Below, piece by piece: positions 53,072 through 62,085 of a DNA stretch of 64,000 nucleotides. A program made the position numbers and the translations under genes. The notes beneath the pieces are model-generated. The model was not told the DNA's origin. It did not search any database and saw nothing but the letters and a program-made list of their open reading frames with translations. The DNA lies in contig NZ_CP155079.2 of NCBI RefSeq assembly GCF_039634365.2, forward strand, positions 3,658,001-3,722,000, given 5' to 3'. Each line of letters begins with the position of its first letter. The first letter of the stretch is position 1. This stretch comes from Mucilaginibacter sp. PAMB04168. Lineage in GTDB: Bacteria > Bacteroidota > Bacteroidia > Sphingobacteriales > Sphingobacteriaceae.

Positions 53072-53839
53072 ATGTTAATTGATTACACCGGCAAAACTGT
53101 ACTTATTACAGGTGGCTCAAGGGGCATAGGTAAGGCTTGCGCTCAATTGTTTGCATCACTCAACGCTGATGTTATTATCACTTATAACACTAACCATGAC
53201 GAGGCCGAGCGCACACTGAGTGAGTTAGACCCACGTGGCAATCATGGCCTGTTTCAGTTAGATCAACGTCATCCTAAAAATGTAGAACGCTTTTTTACCA
53301 AGCTGCTTCAGCATTACCCCCGTATAGATGTTATTGTTAACAATGCCGGTGTATACCTTGAACATAAAATAGATGAGGTGAGCTATGCGCAATGGCTGCA
53401 GAGTTGGGAAGATACTATCAGCACCAACCTCAACGGCGTAGCCAACCTGTGCTTTTTTGCTTCAAGACATATGATTCAAAAAGGCGGCGGCAAAATCATT
53501 AATATTTCTTCACGAGGTGCATTTAGAGGCGAGCCCAACCATCCTGCTTATGCAGCCAGTAAAGCCGGGCTAAATGCCATGAGTCAGTCCTTAGCCGTAA
53601 GTTTGGCGCCGCATCACATCAGCGTTCATGTTATAGCGCCCGGTTTTGTAGAAACCGACATGACAGCCGAACTATTGAACAGCGAGGAAGGCATAGCCAT
53701 AAAAAAACAAAGCCCATATAACCGTGTGGCCGAAACGCAGGAAGTTGCCCGTGTGGCTGCCGTATACGCTTCGCCAGGCTTTGAGTTTACTACCGCCGGC
53801 ATAATCGACTTAAATGGCGCTTCCTATCTGCGCGCTTAA
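53072..53839 (+). CDS. Short-chain dehydrogenase/reductase
   Basis: A 255-residue classical SDR: cofactor loop TGGSRGIGKAC, NNAGVY, and the catalytic Ser/Tyr/Lys in NISSRGAFRGEPNHPAYAAS and K. The C-terminus contains VIAPGFVETDM. It reduces or oxidises a small substrate with NAD(P)(H); the substrate is not evident. It is a single-gene unit. Confidence 0.93.
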   Translation: MLIDYTGKTVLITGGSRGIGKACAQLFASLNADVIITYNTNHDEAERTLSELDPRGNHGLFQLDQRHPKNVERFFTKLLQHYPRIDVIVNNAGVYLEHKIDEVSYAQWLQSWEDTISTNLNGVANLCFFASRHMIQKGGGKIINISSRGAFRGEPNHPAYAASKAGLNAMSQSLAVSLAPHHISVHVIAPGFVETDMTAELLNSEEGIAIKKQSPYNRVAETQEVARVAAVYASPGFEFTTAGIIDLNGASYLRA

Positions 53840-53857
53840 ACTTCTCTACTTTGTTGC

Positions 53858-54382
53858 TCAATACGCCGAGTCATTCGGTCTTAAGATGACTCCTTCATGG
53901 GCGTTGGTAACACCATTGGCAAAGTCGTCTCCGTTAACAAAAAGCTTGTCATTATCAATTACAATACGGTGTCCGTTCACGCTAAAATCGCCTCTGACCA
54001 TAAGCACCGGGTAAGCGTGCTGTGCGTCAATCTCGTTAACAATGTGACTCGATAGCTCTTTATATTCATCTTCATCCAATTGCCGCACATCCAATACCGG
54101 CTCTTCATGGCCCGGACGAAACAACTGAATGCGTTTGTCACTTATGCGCGCTTCAGTGTTAGTTCCTGCATCGAGTTGGTTATCCTGAATATTGAAATTA
54201 ACCCCGTCTGATGTGCCTATTTGGGCATCGATGCGCAAAACTTTGTCGGGCGTATTATTACTGTGATGCTCGTAAAAGGATAAAATTTTTAAAAATTCTA
54301 TCTTCTGATCTTCAGTGGCGTAGCTTATTGTGCGCTCACCACTAATAAAAACATTGGTGGCGAAGATAAAGGCGTGTTTCAT
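53858..54382 (-). CDS. Hypothetical cytoplasmic protein
   Basis: A 174-residue protein with strands and charged loops: EFLKILSFYEHHSNN, VLRIDAQIGTSDGVNFNIQD, RDxxLFRPGHEEP-like segment and a C-terminal VRGDFSVNGHRIVIDNDKLF. No signal peptide or membrane segment. I do not recognise the family. It is convergent with the SDR gene (gap 18 bp) and lies downstream of the esterase gene on the same strand. Confidence 0.65.
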   Translation of the reverse strand: MKHAFIFATNVFISGERTISYATEDQKIEFLKILSFYEHHSNNTPDKVLRIDAQIGTSDGVNFNIQDNQLDAGTNTEARISDKRIQLFRPGHEEPVLDVRQLDEDEYKELSSHIVNEIDAQHAYPVLMVRGDFSVNGHRIVIDNDKLFVNGDDFANGVTNAHEGVILRPNDSAY

Positions 54383-54456
54383 AATGCTGATTTAATTAAT
54401 ACTAACTAATTAAGTACCAATACACGCATTTGTTTTTAAGCAACCCAACAATACTG

Positions 54457-55590
54457 TTACAATATCTGCCGTAAAAATTGCTGAACCGCAAAGGTGGATA
54501 ATTGTCCACCTGGCCCGTTAAGATGATGATCGAACCCGTGAGTTGCCCAGGGCAACTGCAGCCAATAGTGCGGTACACCATTTTGCTTAAGTTTTTCGCT
54601 TAATCGGCGGCTATGCTCATAAGCTACCAGCACATCATTGCCACCGTGAATGATGAGCGTTGGCACACTCTGCACGCTCACGTACCTTATAGGTGAACTA
54701 CCGGCATAATTTTGCGGAACTTTTGGATAATAGCCATCCAGATAATTAGCCATTACACCGCGCGAATCCATAATTAACTTAGGTGCGGGCACTGAGTATC
54801 CCCAAACCATATCGGCGGGCCCGTAAAAATCTATTACCCCTTTAATGCCTTGCTGCTTAACGGTGTAAGCCGCAAGTAAAGCTATTTGTGCACCTGCTGA
54901 TCGGCCTAACAGAATGATCTTACCAGTATCAATCTGCAATTGGCCGGCATGTTTGCGTAAATACGTTAATGCAGCCTTTACATCCTGCACGGGGGCGGGG
55001 CTTTTCCAGCGTGGGGCCAAACGATAATTAATGCTGGCCACCTGATAGCCAGACTGAGATAACATAGCATTTAGTTCGGGCAGTTGCCGGCTATCGCCAC
55101 TACTCCACGATCCGCCGTGTATAACTACTATGCACGGCCGCTTGCCTGTAGCATTGCTTTTGTAATAATCAAGCGTTAAAGAGGTGTCCGGATAGCTTAC
55201 GTACTTTAACGTTTGGAAAGCAGATTGCGGATCTTTCTGAAAAAGCTTAGAAAAGGTAAAAGGCTTAAATGCGGAAGAAAATGTTTTTGCAGGCTTTCCG
55301 CAAAATAAAAACGCCCGGTCTATATCGGCTTTTAAATTGGTGCCAACGTTATACGCCTTTACTATGGGCAATAACAAAAGCGCCACGGTGATTATCCCTG
55401 CGGCTGTACCTAACACCTGATATTTTTTAATCCACAAGCCGCTTAACAAAACCAGCACTGTAACGCCGATAAAAAGCAGCCCATACTCGCTTACTAGAAT
55501 AGCCAGCATCCATAAGTGGTATGTGGGCGCTTTAAAGCAAGTAAGCAGTGATGCAAAAAAAAGTAAGATTAATACAATAAGGCGTAGCAT
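54457..55590 (-). CDS. Alpha/beta hydrolase (esterase) with N-terminal membrane region
   Basis: A 377-residue protein from the ATG at 55590 (MLRLIVLILLFFASLLTCFK); an ATG 15 bp upstream is also possible. Three membrane segments lie in the first 90 residues. The hydrolase domain has the oxyanion loop VVIHGGSWSSGD, nucleophile Ser in LGRSAGAQIALL, Asp in HGGNDVLVAYEHS and His in ATHGFDHH. It resembles BD-FAE/carboxylesterase-type enzymes. The substrate is unknown; the active site should face the periplasm or membrane surface. Confidence 0.88.
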   Translation of the reverse strand: MLRLIVLILLFFASLLTCFKAPTYHLWMLAILVSEYGLLFIGVTVLVLLSGLWIKKYQVLGTAAGIITVALLLLPIVKAYNVGTNLKADIDRAFLFCGKPAKTFSSAFKPFTFSKLFQKDPQSAFQTLKYVSYPDTSLTLDYYKSNATGKRPCIVVIHGGSWSSGDSRQLPELNAMLSQSGYQVASINYRLAPRWKSPAPVQDVKAALTYLRKHAGQLQIDTGKIILLGRSAGAQIALLAAYTVKQQGIKGVIDFYGPADMVWGYSVPAPKLIMDSRGVMANYLDGYYPKVPQNYAGSSPIRYVSVQSVPTLIIHGGNDVLVAYEHSRRLSEKLKQNGVPHYWLQLPWATHGFDHHLNGPGGQLSTFAVQQFLRQIL

Positions 55591-55605
55591 AATGATAAGA
55601 GCCAA

Positions 55606-55918
55606 AGCCTAAACACTGGCAAATTGTTTCAGTAAGGATAAAAACAATCCTGTTACATGCCTTTGGCTTCGTTGAAAACCTTTGTTTTTATGGCATAAAG
55701 ATTCTCCACCATTAACAAATACCTGCTTGGCTTACCAATTGATTTCGCCCAACCTCGCCTTTGCTTAGCGGTACATTGCCAGGCTATACTTACTTCCAGT
55801 CCTTACTGTTTTTCCGCTCCCTCGTTTGAGGCATCATTAGGCAGCCTTTCAAGCCAAGCGTTCCTAACCATTCTGTTAAAATGCTTAAGCCTTGGCCAAC
55901 GTGTAACGCGTGGCAACA
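55606..55918. other. Intergenic region with an inverted repeat, no gene seen
   Basis: About 313 bp between the permease stop and the esterase gene, both minus strand. ATAAAAACAA and TTGTTTTTAT (about 55638-55696) could pair over a 35-45-nt loop. No open frame with protein-like character was found. A small RNA or the permease's 3' UTR is possible; I cannot support either. Confidence 0.35.
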
Positions 55919-57616
55919 CTAAACCGCTTCTTTACCTAAACGACTGTTCTTGTAGCCGTAGGTAAAATAGATCACCAAACCTATCACCAGCCAGATCAGG
56001 AAACGCAGCCAGTTAATGTAGCCCAATTCCGTCATTAAATAAAAGCAGCTTAACAAGCCCAACACGGGTATCAATGAAAGATTTTTAACGAAAGAAAGCA
56101 CCGCTAATGCGGCTGATAAGATAATGAACAACAGAAACGGAAAGCGTTCGTGACTATTCTCCTCAGCAAACATGCGCATCATAGGCTTCCAAAAGAATAT
56201 CATACCGGCTATGAACAGAATTGGCACAATCCATTTAGCGTTCACATAGGGAATACGAAACTTACCCTTTACAGCTTCGGTTTTAGGCAGCAACAACACG
56301 CCCCCACATACCAGCACAAAAGCAAACAGGGTACCTATACTGGTTAAGTCGGTCACTTCAGTTAAATTCATGAACAAAGCAGGTACAGCTACCACAAAAC
56401 CGGTTACAATGGTAGCAAATGAAGGTGTTTGAAATTTGGGATGTATACGCGAAAAAGCTTTTGGCAATAAACCATCGCGGCTCATGCTCATCCATATACG
56501 CGGTTGCCCCATTTGGAAGATGAGCAACACACTCGCGGTGGCTATCACTGCACTAACGGATATCACGTAACTAATGTTGGTTAAACCCACTCTTGCAAAT
56601 ACAAATGCCAGCGGATCGCCAACCTGCAACTCTTTGTAACTAACCATACCGGTAAGCACCAGTGCAATAAGTACATACAAAACAGTGCATACAATAAGGG
56701 AATAAATCATCCCCTTGGGTAAGTCGCGCTGTGGGTTCTCACATTCCTCGGCAGTAGTAGAAATGGCGTCAAAACCTATATAGGCAAAAAACACGCCCGA
56801 TACGCCTTTCATCACCCCGCTAAAGCCATTAGGCATAAAGGGGTGCCAGTTGGCTGGTGTAACGTAAAAAAATCCTAAAACAATTACAGCAATCACCACG
56901 CCTACTTTGAGCAGTACCATGGCGTTGGTTACTTTTTTGGTTTCGCGTATACCAACGTATACGAGGTAGGTAATCAGCACTACAATTAATAAAGCCGGCA
57001 GGTTTGCTACAAATTTTATTCCGCCTATGCCGGGCGCTGTGCTCCAGGCAAGGGCTTCGGCTTTAATACGTTCCGTTATTTCGGCAGCATGGCCGGATGC
57101 TGTTAGCTGCTGCAACTGTTCGTACCCCTTAAAGGCCGAAAAGTAGTCCATAGTGAGATAACGGGGCAAATGAATGTGAAAACCTTCGAGCAGGTTTACA
57201 AAGTATTCGCTCCATGATATTGCAACCGCAATGTTACCAATGGCATATTCCATCAATAAATCCCAGCCAATAATCCAGGCTATTAATTCACCAAAAGAAG
57301 CATAAGCATAGGTATAAGCGCTGCCAGCTACCGGTATACGTGAAGCAAACTCAGCATAGCACATGGCCGAAAAGCCACAGGTAATTGCCGTAAGTATGAA
57401 CAGAATGCTAACTCCCGGTCCGCCGTTAAACGAGGCGGTGCCTATGGTTGAGAATATACCGGCGCCCACTACAGCAGCAATACCCATCAGGGTTAAATCT
57501 TTTACACGGAGTTCTTTTTTGAGGTGTGTGCCTGAGTGTTCGCTGTCGCTAAAGCCGCTTTGCACATCGGCCAGAATTTTATCAAGGGATTTTTTGCGAA
57601 ATATACTTTTCGACAT
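55919..57616 (-). CDS. APC-family amino-acid permease
   Basis: A 565-residue transporter from the ATG at 57616 (MSKSIFRKKSLDKILADVQS); the frame is open upstream to 57652. Signatures include LTLMGIAAVVGAGIFSTIGT, YAEFASRIPVAGSAYTYAYA and FFAYIGFDAISTTAEECENP. There are 12-14 hydrophobic segments. CAT-type amino-acid permeases of this length import cationic or small neutral amino acids. A possible -7 box TATGTTTG lies at 57640-57647. Confidence 0.93.
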   Translation of the reverse strand: MSKSIFRKKSLDKILADVQSGFSDSEHSGTHLKKELRVKDLTLMGIAAVVGAGIFSTIGTASFNGGPGVSILFILTAITCGFSAMCYAEFASRIPVAGSAYTYAYASFGELIAWIIGWDLLMEYAIGNIAVAISWSEYFVNLLEGFHIHLPRYLTMDYFSAFKGYEQLQQLTASGHAAEITERIKAEALAWSTAPGIGGIKFVANLPALLIVVLITYLVYVGIRETKKVTNAMVLLKVGVVIAVIVLGFFYVTPANWHPFMPNGFSGVMKGVSGVFFAYIGFDAISTTAEECENPQRDLPKGMIYSLIVCTVLYVLIALVLTGMVSYKELQVGDPLAFVFARVGLTNISYVISVSAVIATASVLLIFQMGQPRIWMSMSRDGLLPKAFSRIHPKFQTPSFATIVTGFVVAVPALFMNLTEVTDLTSIGTLFAFVLVCGGVLLLPKTEAVKGKFRIPYVNAKWIVPILFIAGMIFFWKPMMRMFAEENSHERFPFLLFIILSAALAVLSFVKNLSLIPVLGLLSCFYLMTELGYINWLRFLIWLVIGLVIYFTYGYKNSRLGKEAV

Positions 57617-57690
57617 GTACGTTAAATAGTTTGCAGTACCAAACATAACCAAATTTTATGTGATTAGTTATATTGTGCTTAATTTGTAAC

Positions 57691-58350
57691 ATGAACGCCC
57701 GCATTACCGATGTTTTACACCAGATAAGACTATTCTTTTTACCATATTTAGCTGTATTAGTTACTTGTTTAATAATCAAGATTAACTACACCCGTGAAGA
57801 GATCTATTTTTCCCTAAACGCGCTACACAGCAACATCGGCGATTATATCTTTCCCTACGCCACCCACTTAGGCGAATTTTATATGGTACTCATCATAACT
57901 TTTATTATGCTTTGCCATAGTTACCGTAAAACGCTTTTAGTAGCTACTAGCTTCGCCATTAGCGGTATATTGGTACAAATTGTAAAACACATTTACCATG
58001 CGCCACGGCCTGTGGTATACTTCGAAAAGCAATTGAGCACCATTCACTTTGTAAAGGGCATTAACATGTTGCATAACAACAGTTTTCCTTCCGGCCATAC
58101 GGTTACGGCATTTTCTGCAGCGGTAGTGCTGTCATATGTGGCAGTAAACAAACGTTACGGCTTTATCTTTTTGTTGTTTGCTATGTCGGTTGCCTATTCG
58201 CGCATGTACTTGAGTCAGCACTTTTTTGAAGATGTTACAGCTGGTTCTATATTGGGCACCTTCAGCACTATTATGTGGATAACTTGGCTGGATAACAGGC
58301 CATTTATGCATTCACAAGGTTGGAGCAGGGGTATATTAAAAAGAAAATGA
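57691..58350 (+). CDS. PAP2-family phosphatase, membrane form
   Basis: A 219-residue protein from the ATG at 57691. It has about five hydrophobic segments and the three motifs KHIYHAPRPVV, SFPSGHTVTAFS and SRMYLSQHFFEDV. This form is likely an undecaprenyl pyrophosphate or phosphatidate phosphatase in the inner membrane. It is divergent from the amino-acid permease gene and ends in a shared terminator with kup. Confidence 0.88.
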   Translation: MNARITDVLHQIRLFFLPYLAVLVTCLIIKINYTREEIYFSLNALHSNIGDYIFPYATHLGEFYMVLIITFIMLCHSYRKTLLVATSFAISGILVQIVKHIYHAPRPVVYFEKQLSTIHFVKGINMLHNNSFPSGHTVTAFSAAVVLSYVAVNKRYGFIFLLFAMSVAYSRMYLSQHFFEDVTAGSILGTFSTIMWITWLDNRPFMHSQGWSRGILKRK

Positions 58351-58400
58351 TCGTATTAGCCCAATAAATAGCTGTTGCAATCGTCGCCCCCAAATTATAA

Positions 58401-58440
58401 CTATAAAAAAAGCCTGCTCGTAAGCAGGCTTTTTTTATAG
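58401..58440. terminator. Bidirectional terminator between PAP2 and kup genes
   Basis: CTATAAAAAAAGCCTGCT and its exact complement form an 18-bp stem around CGTA, with T runs on both sides. Confidence 0.92.
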
Positions 58441-58450
58441 TTATAATGTA

Positions 58451-60397
58451 TTAAATCACACGATTGATGGTAACCGTTTCGGGATCGGTAAGCATGAGTG
58501 GTACCTTTTCTACCGTTACAAAGCTCAGGTCTAAGCCAAAGCCTCGTTCTTCAGATATACTCACCTTTTTAAGCTGGCTATATGCGGCCATAATAATGCG
58601 CTCGTAAAAAGACAGGTTATGTGAGCGGGAAAGCACTTTTTCAATTACCACAAATCTAAAGTCGCCCACAATTTTACGCTTGCTGAGAGATTCATACCTG
58701 CTGGTGATATCCACCTCGCCGTTCTTAACCAGGTCTTCTACTACTTTGCGGAATAAGAGGTTTATTTGCTGCCCTACCCTAAAGCCCAGTTTAAAGTCGA
58801 TACGGATTAGTTTGTTTGGCACTAAAAAGTCCACTTCGTAATCGCGGGTATAGGGCTCATCCATAACGTCAACATGCACCAACCAGTACACATCGGCACG
58901 TTTAGGTTGCTTTTGCAGTATAGAGTAAATAATCTTCGACTCGAGCTCGGAGTTAAAATTGGCGCTGGTAAGGTAAACTAATTGCGAGGCATACTTAGGT
59001 ACCGATTCGTCTTCACTCAACTCTTTTAAGATATCATAGTAGTCTTCAACTTCAACAAACTTAACATAGCGGTTACGGATTTTACGGGCAGTGTGCCAGG
59101 TCCACATTACGCCGAAGAGCACCACACCTATAGTTACGGTAAACCAGCCACCAGCAGCAAACCGGCCCAGATTTCCGTATAGAAAAGTACCTTCAACCAG
59201 TACGTAAACCACCAGGAACAAATTGATCAGATAGGATGGCACCTTACGTCTTCTCAAAAATTTAGACACCAAAATGGTAGTCATGAGCATGGCAATTGTG
59301 ATGCTTAAACCGTATGCAGCTTCCATCTTTTTAGACTCCTGGAAAAGCAATACCACGCCAACACAGCCCGCTAATAAAATCCAGTTGATGCTGGGCACGT
59401 ATAATTGTCCCTTTTGCTCAGACGGATAATTGATTTTTACCTTAGGCCACAAGTTTAAACGCACCGCCTCGGCAATAAGCGTATATGACCCCGAAATTAA
59501 TGCCTGACTGGCGATAATAGCCGCTATAGTAGCTATACCGATACCAAATATCAAGAACCATTCGGGCATTATTTGATAGAACGGATTCAGTTTATCCAGA
59601 TCAAGCTTTTGCCCGTTGTGTTGCAGTAACCATACGGCCTGCCCCAGGTAATTGATAATTAAACAGCTTTTTACATATACCCAACTCGCCCTAATATTTT
59701 TACGACCGCAATGGCCAAGGTCTGAATACAAAGCCTCAGCCCCGGTTGTACACAAAAACACCCCACCTAATATGGCAAAAGCAGCCGGATCGGTGGTTAA
59801 TATATGGTAAGCGTAGTAAGGGTTTAGTGCCTTCACTACCGATGGCATCTCCACAATGTAATTAACACCAAGTACACCAATCATGGTAAACCATATAAAC
59901 ATCATCGGACCGAAAGCCTTACCCACTAAGGAGGTACCAAACTGCTGGATAAAAAACAAGAAAGCAATAATGGCAATAACCACGCTCATGGTTGGCAAAT
60001 GAGGATACCGGGTGTGCAGCCCCTCAATAGCCGAAGATATGGTAATTGGTGGTGTAATAATACCATCGGCGAGCAGAGCGCAGCCACCAACTATGGCCGG
60101 TATAATAAGCCATTTGGCACGCCGGCGTACTAAAGAGAATAGAGAAAATATGCCGCCCTCGCCTTTATTATCGGCCTGAAGCGTGATCATGACATACTTT
60201 ATAGTGGTTTGCAGTGTGAGCGTCCAGAAGATACACGAGACGCCGCCTAATACCAGTGCTTCTGAAATTGGCTCTTCCCCTACAATTGCTTTAAAAACGT
60301 ATAAAGGTGATGTACCAATATCGCCATAAACAATTCCTAAACTGATAAGCAACCCGGCGGCTGTCAGTTTTTGCAGATCTTTATTGTGTGATGACAC
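58451..60397 (-). CDS. kup: KUP-family potassium uptake transporter
   Basis: A 648-residue membrane protein. The start is placed at the GTG at 60397, since the sequence from there (VSSHNKDLQKLTAAGLLISL) matches the usual N-terminus of the family; an ATG at 60448 adds 17 atypical residues. Family marks: GIVYGDIGTSPLYVFKAI, DNKGEGGIFSLFSL and about 12 membrane segments to residue 440, then a soluble C-terminal domain. Kup imports K+ with protons. It is convergent with the PAP2 gene. Confidence 0.95.
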   Translation of the reverse strand: MSSHNKDLQKLTAAGLLISLGIVYGDIGTSPLYVFKAIVGEEPISEALVLGGVSCIFWTLTLQTTIKYVMITLQADNKGEGGIFSLFSLVRRRAKWLIIPAIVGGCALLADGIITPPITISSAIEGLHTRYPHLPTMSVVIAIIAFLFFIQQFGTSLVGKAFGPMMFIWFTMIGVLGVNYIVEMPSVVKALNPYYAYHILTTDPAAFAILGGVFLCTTGAEALYSDLGHCGRKNIRASWVYVKSCLIINYLGQAVWLLQHNGQKLDLDKLNPFYQIMPEWFLIFGIGIATIAAIIASQALISGSYTLIAEAVRLNLWPKVKINYPSEQKGQLYVPSINWILLAGCVGVVLLFQESKKMEAAYGLSITIAMLMTTILVSKFLRRRKVPSYLINLFLVVYVLVEGTFLYGNLGRFAAGGWFTVTIGVVLFGVMWTWHTARKIRNRYVKFVEVEDYYDILKELSEDESVPKYASQLVYLTSANFNSELESKIIYSILQKQPKRADVYWLVHVDVMDEPYTRDYEVDFLVPNKLIRIDFKLGFRVGQQINLLFRKVVEDLVKNGEVDITSRYESLSKRKIVGDFRFVVIEKVLSRSHNLSFYERIIMAAYSQLKKVSISEERGFGLDLSFVTVEKVPLMLTDPETVTINRVI

Positions 60398-60584
60398 TTT
60401 TAGAATGAATAAAATTATAAAATTCAGAACATGCGCAGAATAACGCATAACAGGCTGTCACCTGTTTAAAATCAACTGATTAGTAGCATAACCAGCCAAA
60501 TCAATTTTTGTTAAAAATTGTTAAAAAATGTATATGTACTTTTTACACTGTAACGATTAACTTGATTTATTAGTACCTTTGTAA

Positions 60585-61106
60585 TTGAATGTAAATATGG
60601 GGCAAAGATATACTTTTAATCATTTATGGATAATATTAATTGCTTCGGCAATGGCCATAAACTTTGCCTTTGCTGCGGGGCCCGGTAAGGACATGCGGCG
60701 CGACACTATTTATGTGCGTAAACCAAAGGTTAATCAAAAAAGTTCTTACCTTAAAAATGGCATCAGCGTCGCTTCAATGCCACAGGTAAAGCCGTCGCCT
60801 TACTCAAACATAAAGCCGAGCGTACAAACCAATACCGATAAGCTGCTCAGCAATGTGCAGATATACCCAGTTACCGTAACCGATCAAATAACACTGAAAT
60901 ACATGTTATCGCGCAACAGCAACGTGACAATTAAAATTATGGATGTGTTAGGCAACAATGTGGCTACTTTGTTTTCTGACAGGGTGGAATCTGGCGAAAA
61001 GACCTTTGTTCATAACATTGCTACAAACAGGTTAACCAGCGGTTTTTATTTCTTAAGGGTAATGGTAGGCACCGAATCGGTGATAAAGCGTATTACGATA
61101 CTGTAA
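60585..61106 (+). CDS. Exported protein with T9SS type A sorting domain
   Basis: A 173-residue protein with a signal-like N-terminus (HLWIILIASAMAINFAFAAG). The last 80 residues are a type A sorting domain: VQIYPVTVTDQITLKYMLSR, VTIKIMDVLGNNVATL and GFYFLRVMVG...KRITIL. This domain sends proteins out through the type IX secretion system. The part between signal and tag is short (about 60 residues) and disordered, so the tag makes up most of the mature protein. A -7-like TACCTTTG box is at 60574-60581. Confidence 0.85.
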   Translation: MNVNMGQRYTFNHLWIILIASAMAINFAFAAGPGKDMRRDTIYVRKPKVNQKSSYLKNGISVASMPQVKPSPYSNIKPSVQTNTDKLLSNVQIYPVTVTDQITLKYMLSRNSNVTIKIMDVLGNNVATLFSDRVESGEKTFVHNIATNRLTSGFYFLRVMVGTESVIKRITIL

Positions 61107-61131
61107 AACTTTTACATTCTTATTTAAGCGC

Positions 61132-61290
61132 TCAATTTGCTTCCCAAACATGTCTTTTCTTAAAGCAGGTATTGCAAAAAAATCTTTTTACAGGTAAGAA
61201 AAAGAACAAGCGCTTTACTAGGCGCGTGCGTGGCACACGATAGCTGTAAGGCTTTTTGCACTTACGGCAATAAGGTATTCTCTCTTCCAT
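61132..61290 (-). CDS. Small zinc-ribbon-like protein (52 aa)
   Basis: Read directly from the DNA: ATG at 61290, TGA at 61132. The protein begins MEERIPYCRKCKKPYSYRV and has a second pair in FFCNTCFKKRHVW. Two CxxC knuckles about 30 residues apart, in a basic protein, fit a zinc ribbon. It lies between the T9SS-sorted gene and the FAH-family gene. The function is unknown; nucleic-acid binding is possible. Confidence 0.65.
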   Translation of the reverse strand: MEERIPYCRKCKKPYSYRVPRTRLVKRLFFFLPVKRFFCNTCFKKRHVWEAN

Positions 61291-61469
61291 TTTACGGGAT
61301 CTTAACCTCCATAAGAAAAGCGTTGACTGGTTGCTCTAAATATATAAAATCATTAAAACTTATGCTTGAACTTTAAGTTATTATTTCTGTTACTTGAAAG
61401 TTACATGGCGCAACAACTTAAATTATTGTGTAAATAATATAGATTTGGCCTTGTACACACTATTTTGCT

Positions 61470-62081
61470 ATGAAGATAATTGCCATTGGCCGCAACTACG
61501 CCGAACACGCTAAAGAACTGAATAACCCTGTGCCTACTACGCCGGTAATATTTATGAAACCGGACACTGCACTGCTTAAAGACAATAAGCCTTTTTATCA
61601 TCCGGAATTTTCGCAGGATGTACACCACGAGATTGAACTGGTATTGAAGGTAAGCAAAGAAGGCAGGCACATCAGCGAAAAATTTGCAGGCGATTATTTT
61701 GACGAAATAGGTTTGGGAATTGATTTCACCGCCCGCGACATTCAAAGCCGTCATAAAGAGAAGGGCTTGCCATGGGAACTGGCCAAAGGGTTCGACCACT
61801 CTGCACCTATCAGTAACTTTTTACCCAAAAGCCAGTTTGCCGACTTATATAACATCAATTTAAAACTTGATGTAAACGGGCAAACACGCCAGGACGGTAA
61901 CACCAAAGACCTGCTGTTTTCTTTTGAGCGGCTAATTGCTTTTGTATCTCAATACATTACCCTTAAAAAAGGCGACTTGATCTTTACCGGTACCCCTGAG
62001 GGCGTAGCTGCCGTTAAACCGGGAGACCACCTTGAAGGTTACCTGGAAGGGCAAAAACTACTCGATTTTCACGTTAAATAA
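61470..62081 (+). CDS. Fumarylacetoacetate hydrolase-family protein
   Basis: A 203-residue single-domain FAH: KIIAIGRNYAEHAKELNNPV, IFMKPDTALLKDNKP, HHEIELVLKVSKEG with the metal-binding acidic residues, GLGIDFTARDIQSRHKEKGL and DLIFTGTPEGVAAVKPGD. Members hydrolyse acylpyruvates or decarboxylate oxaloacetate. It is 4 bp before the M23 peptidase gene, so both are co-transcribed. Confidence 0.92.
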   Translation: MKIIAIGRNYAEHAKELNNPVPTTPVIFMKPDTALLKDNKPFYHPEFSQDVHHEIELVLKVSKEGRHISEKFAGDYFDEIGLGIDFTARDIQSRHKEKGLPWELAKGFDHSAPISNFLPKSQFADLYNINLKLDVNGQTRQDGNTKDLLFSFERLIAFVSQYITLKKGDLIFTGTPEGVAAVKPGDHLEGYLEGQKLLDFHVK

Positions 62082-62085
62082 GCTG

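Noticed and set aside
55606..55918. Structured non-coding RNA such as RNase P, tmRNA or 6S
   Set aside because: A long-range inverted repeat is present but none of the conserved cores of these RNAs could be identified by eye.
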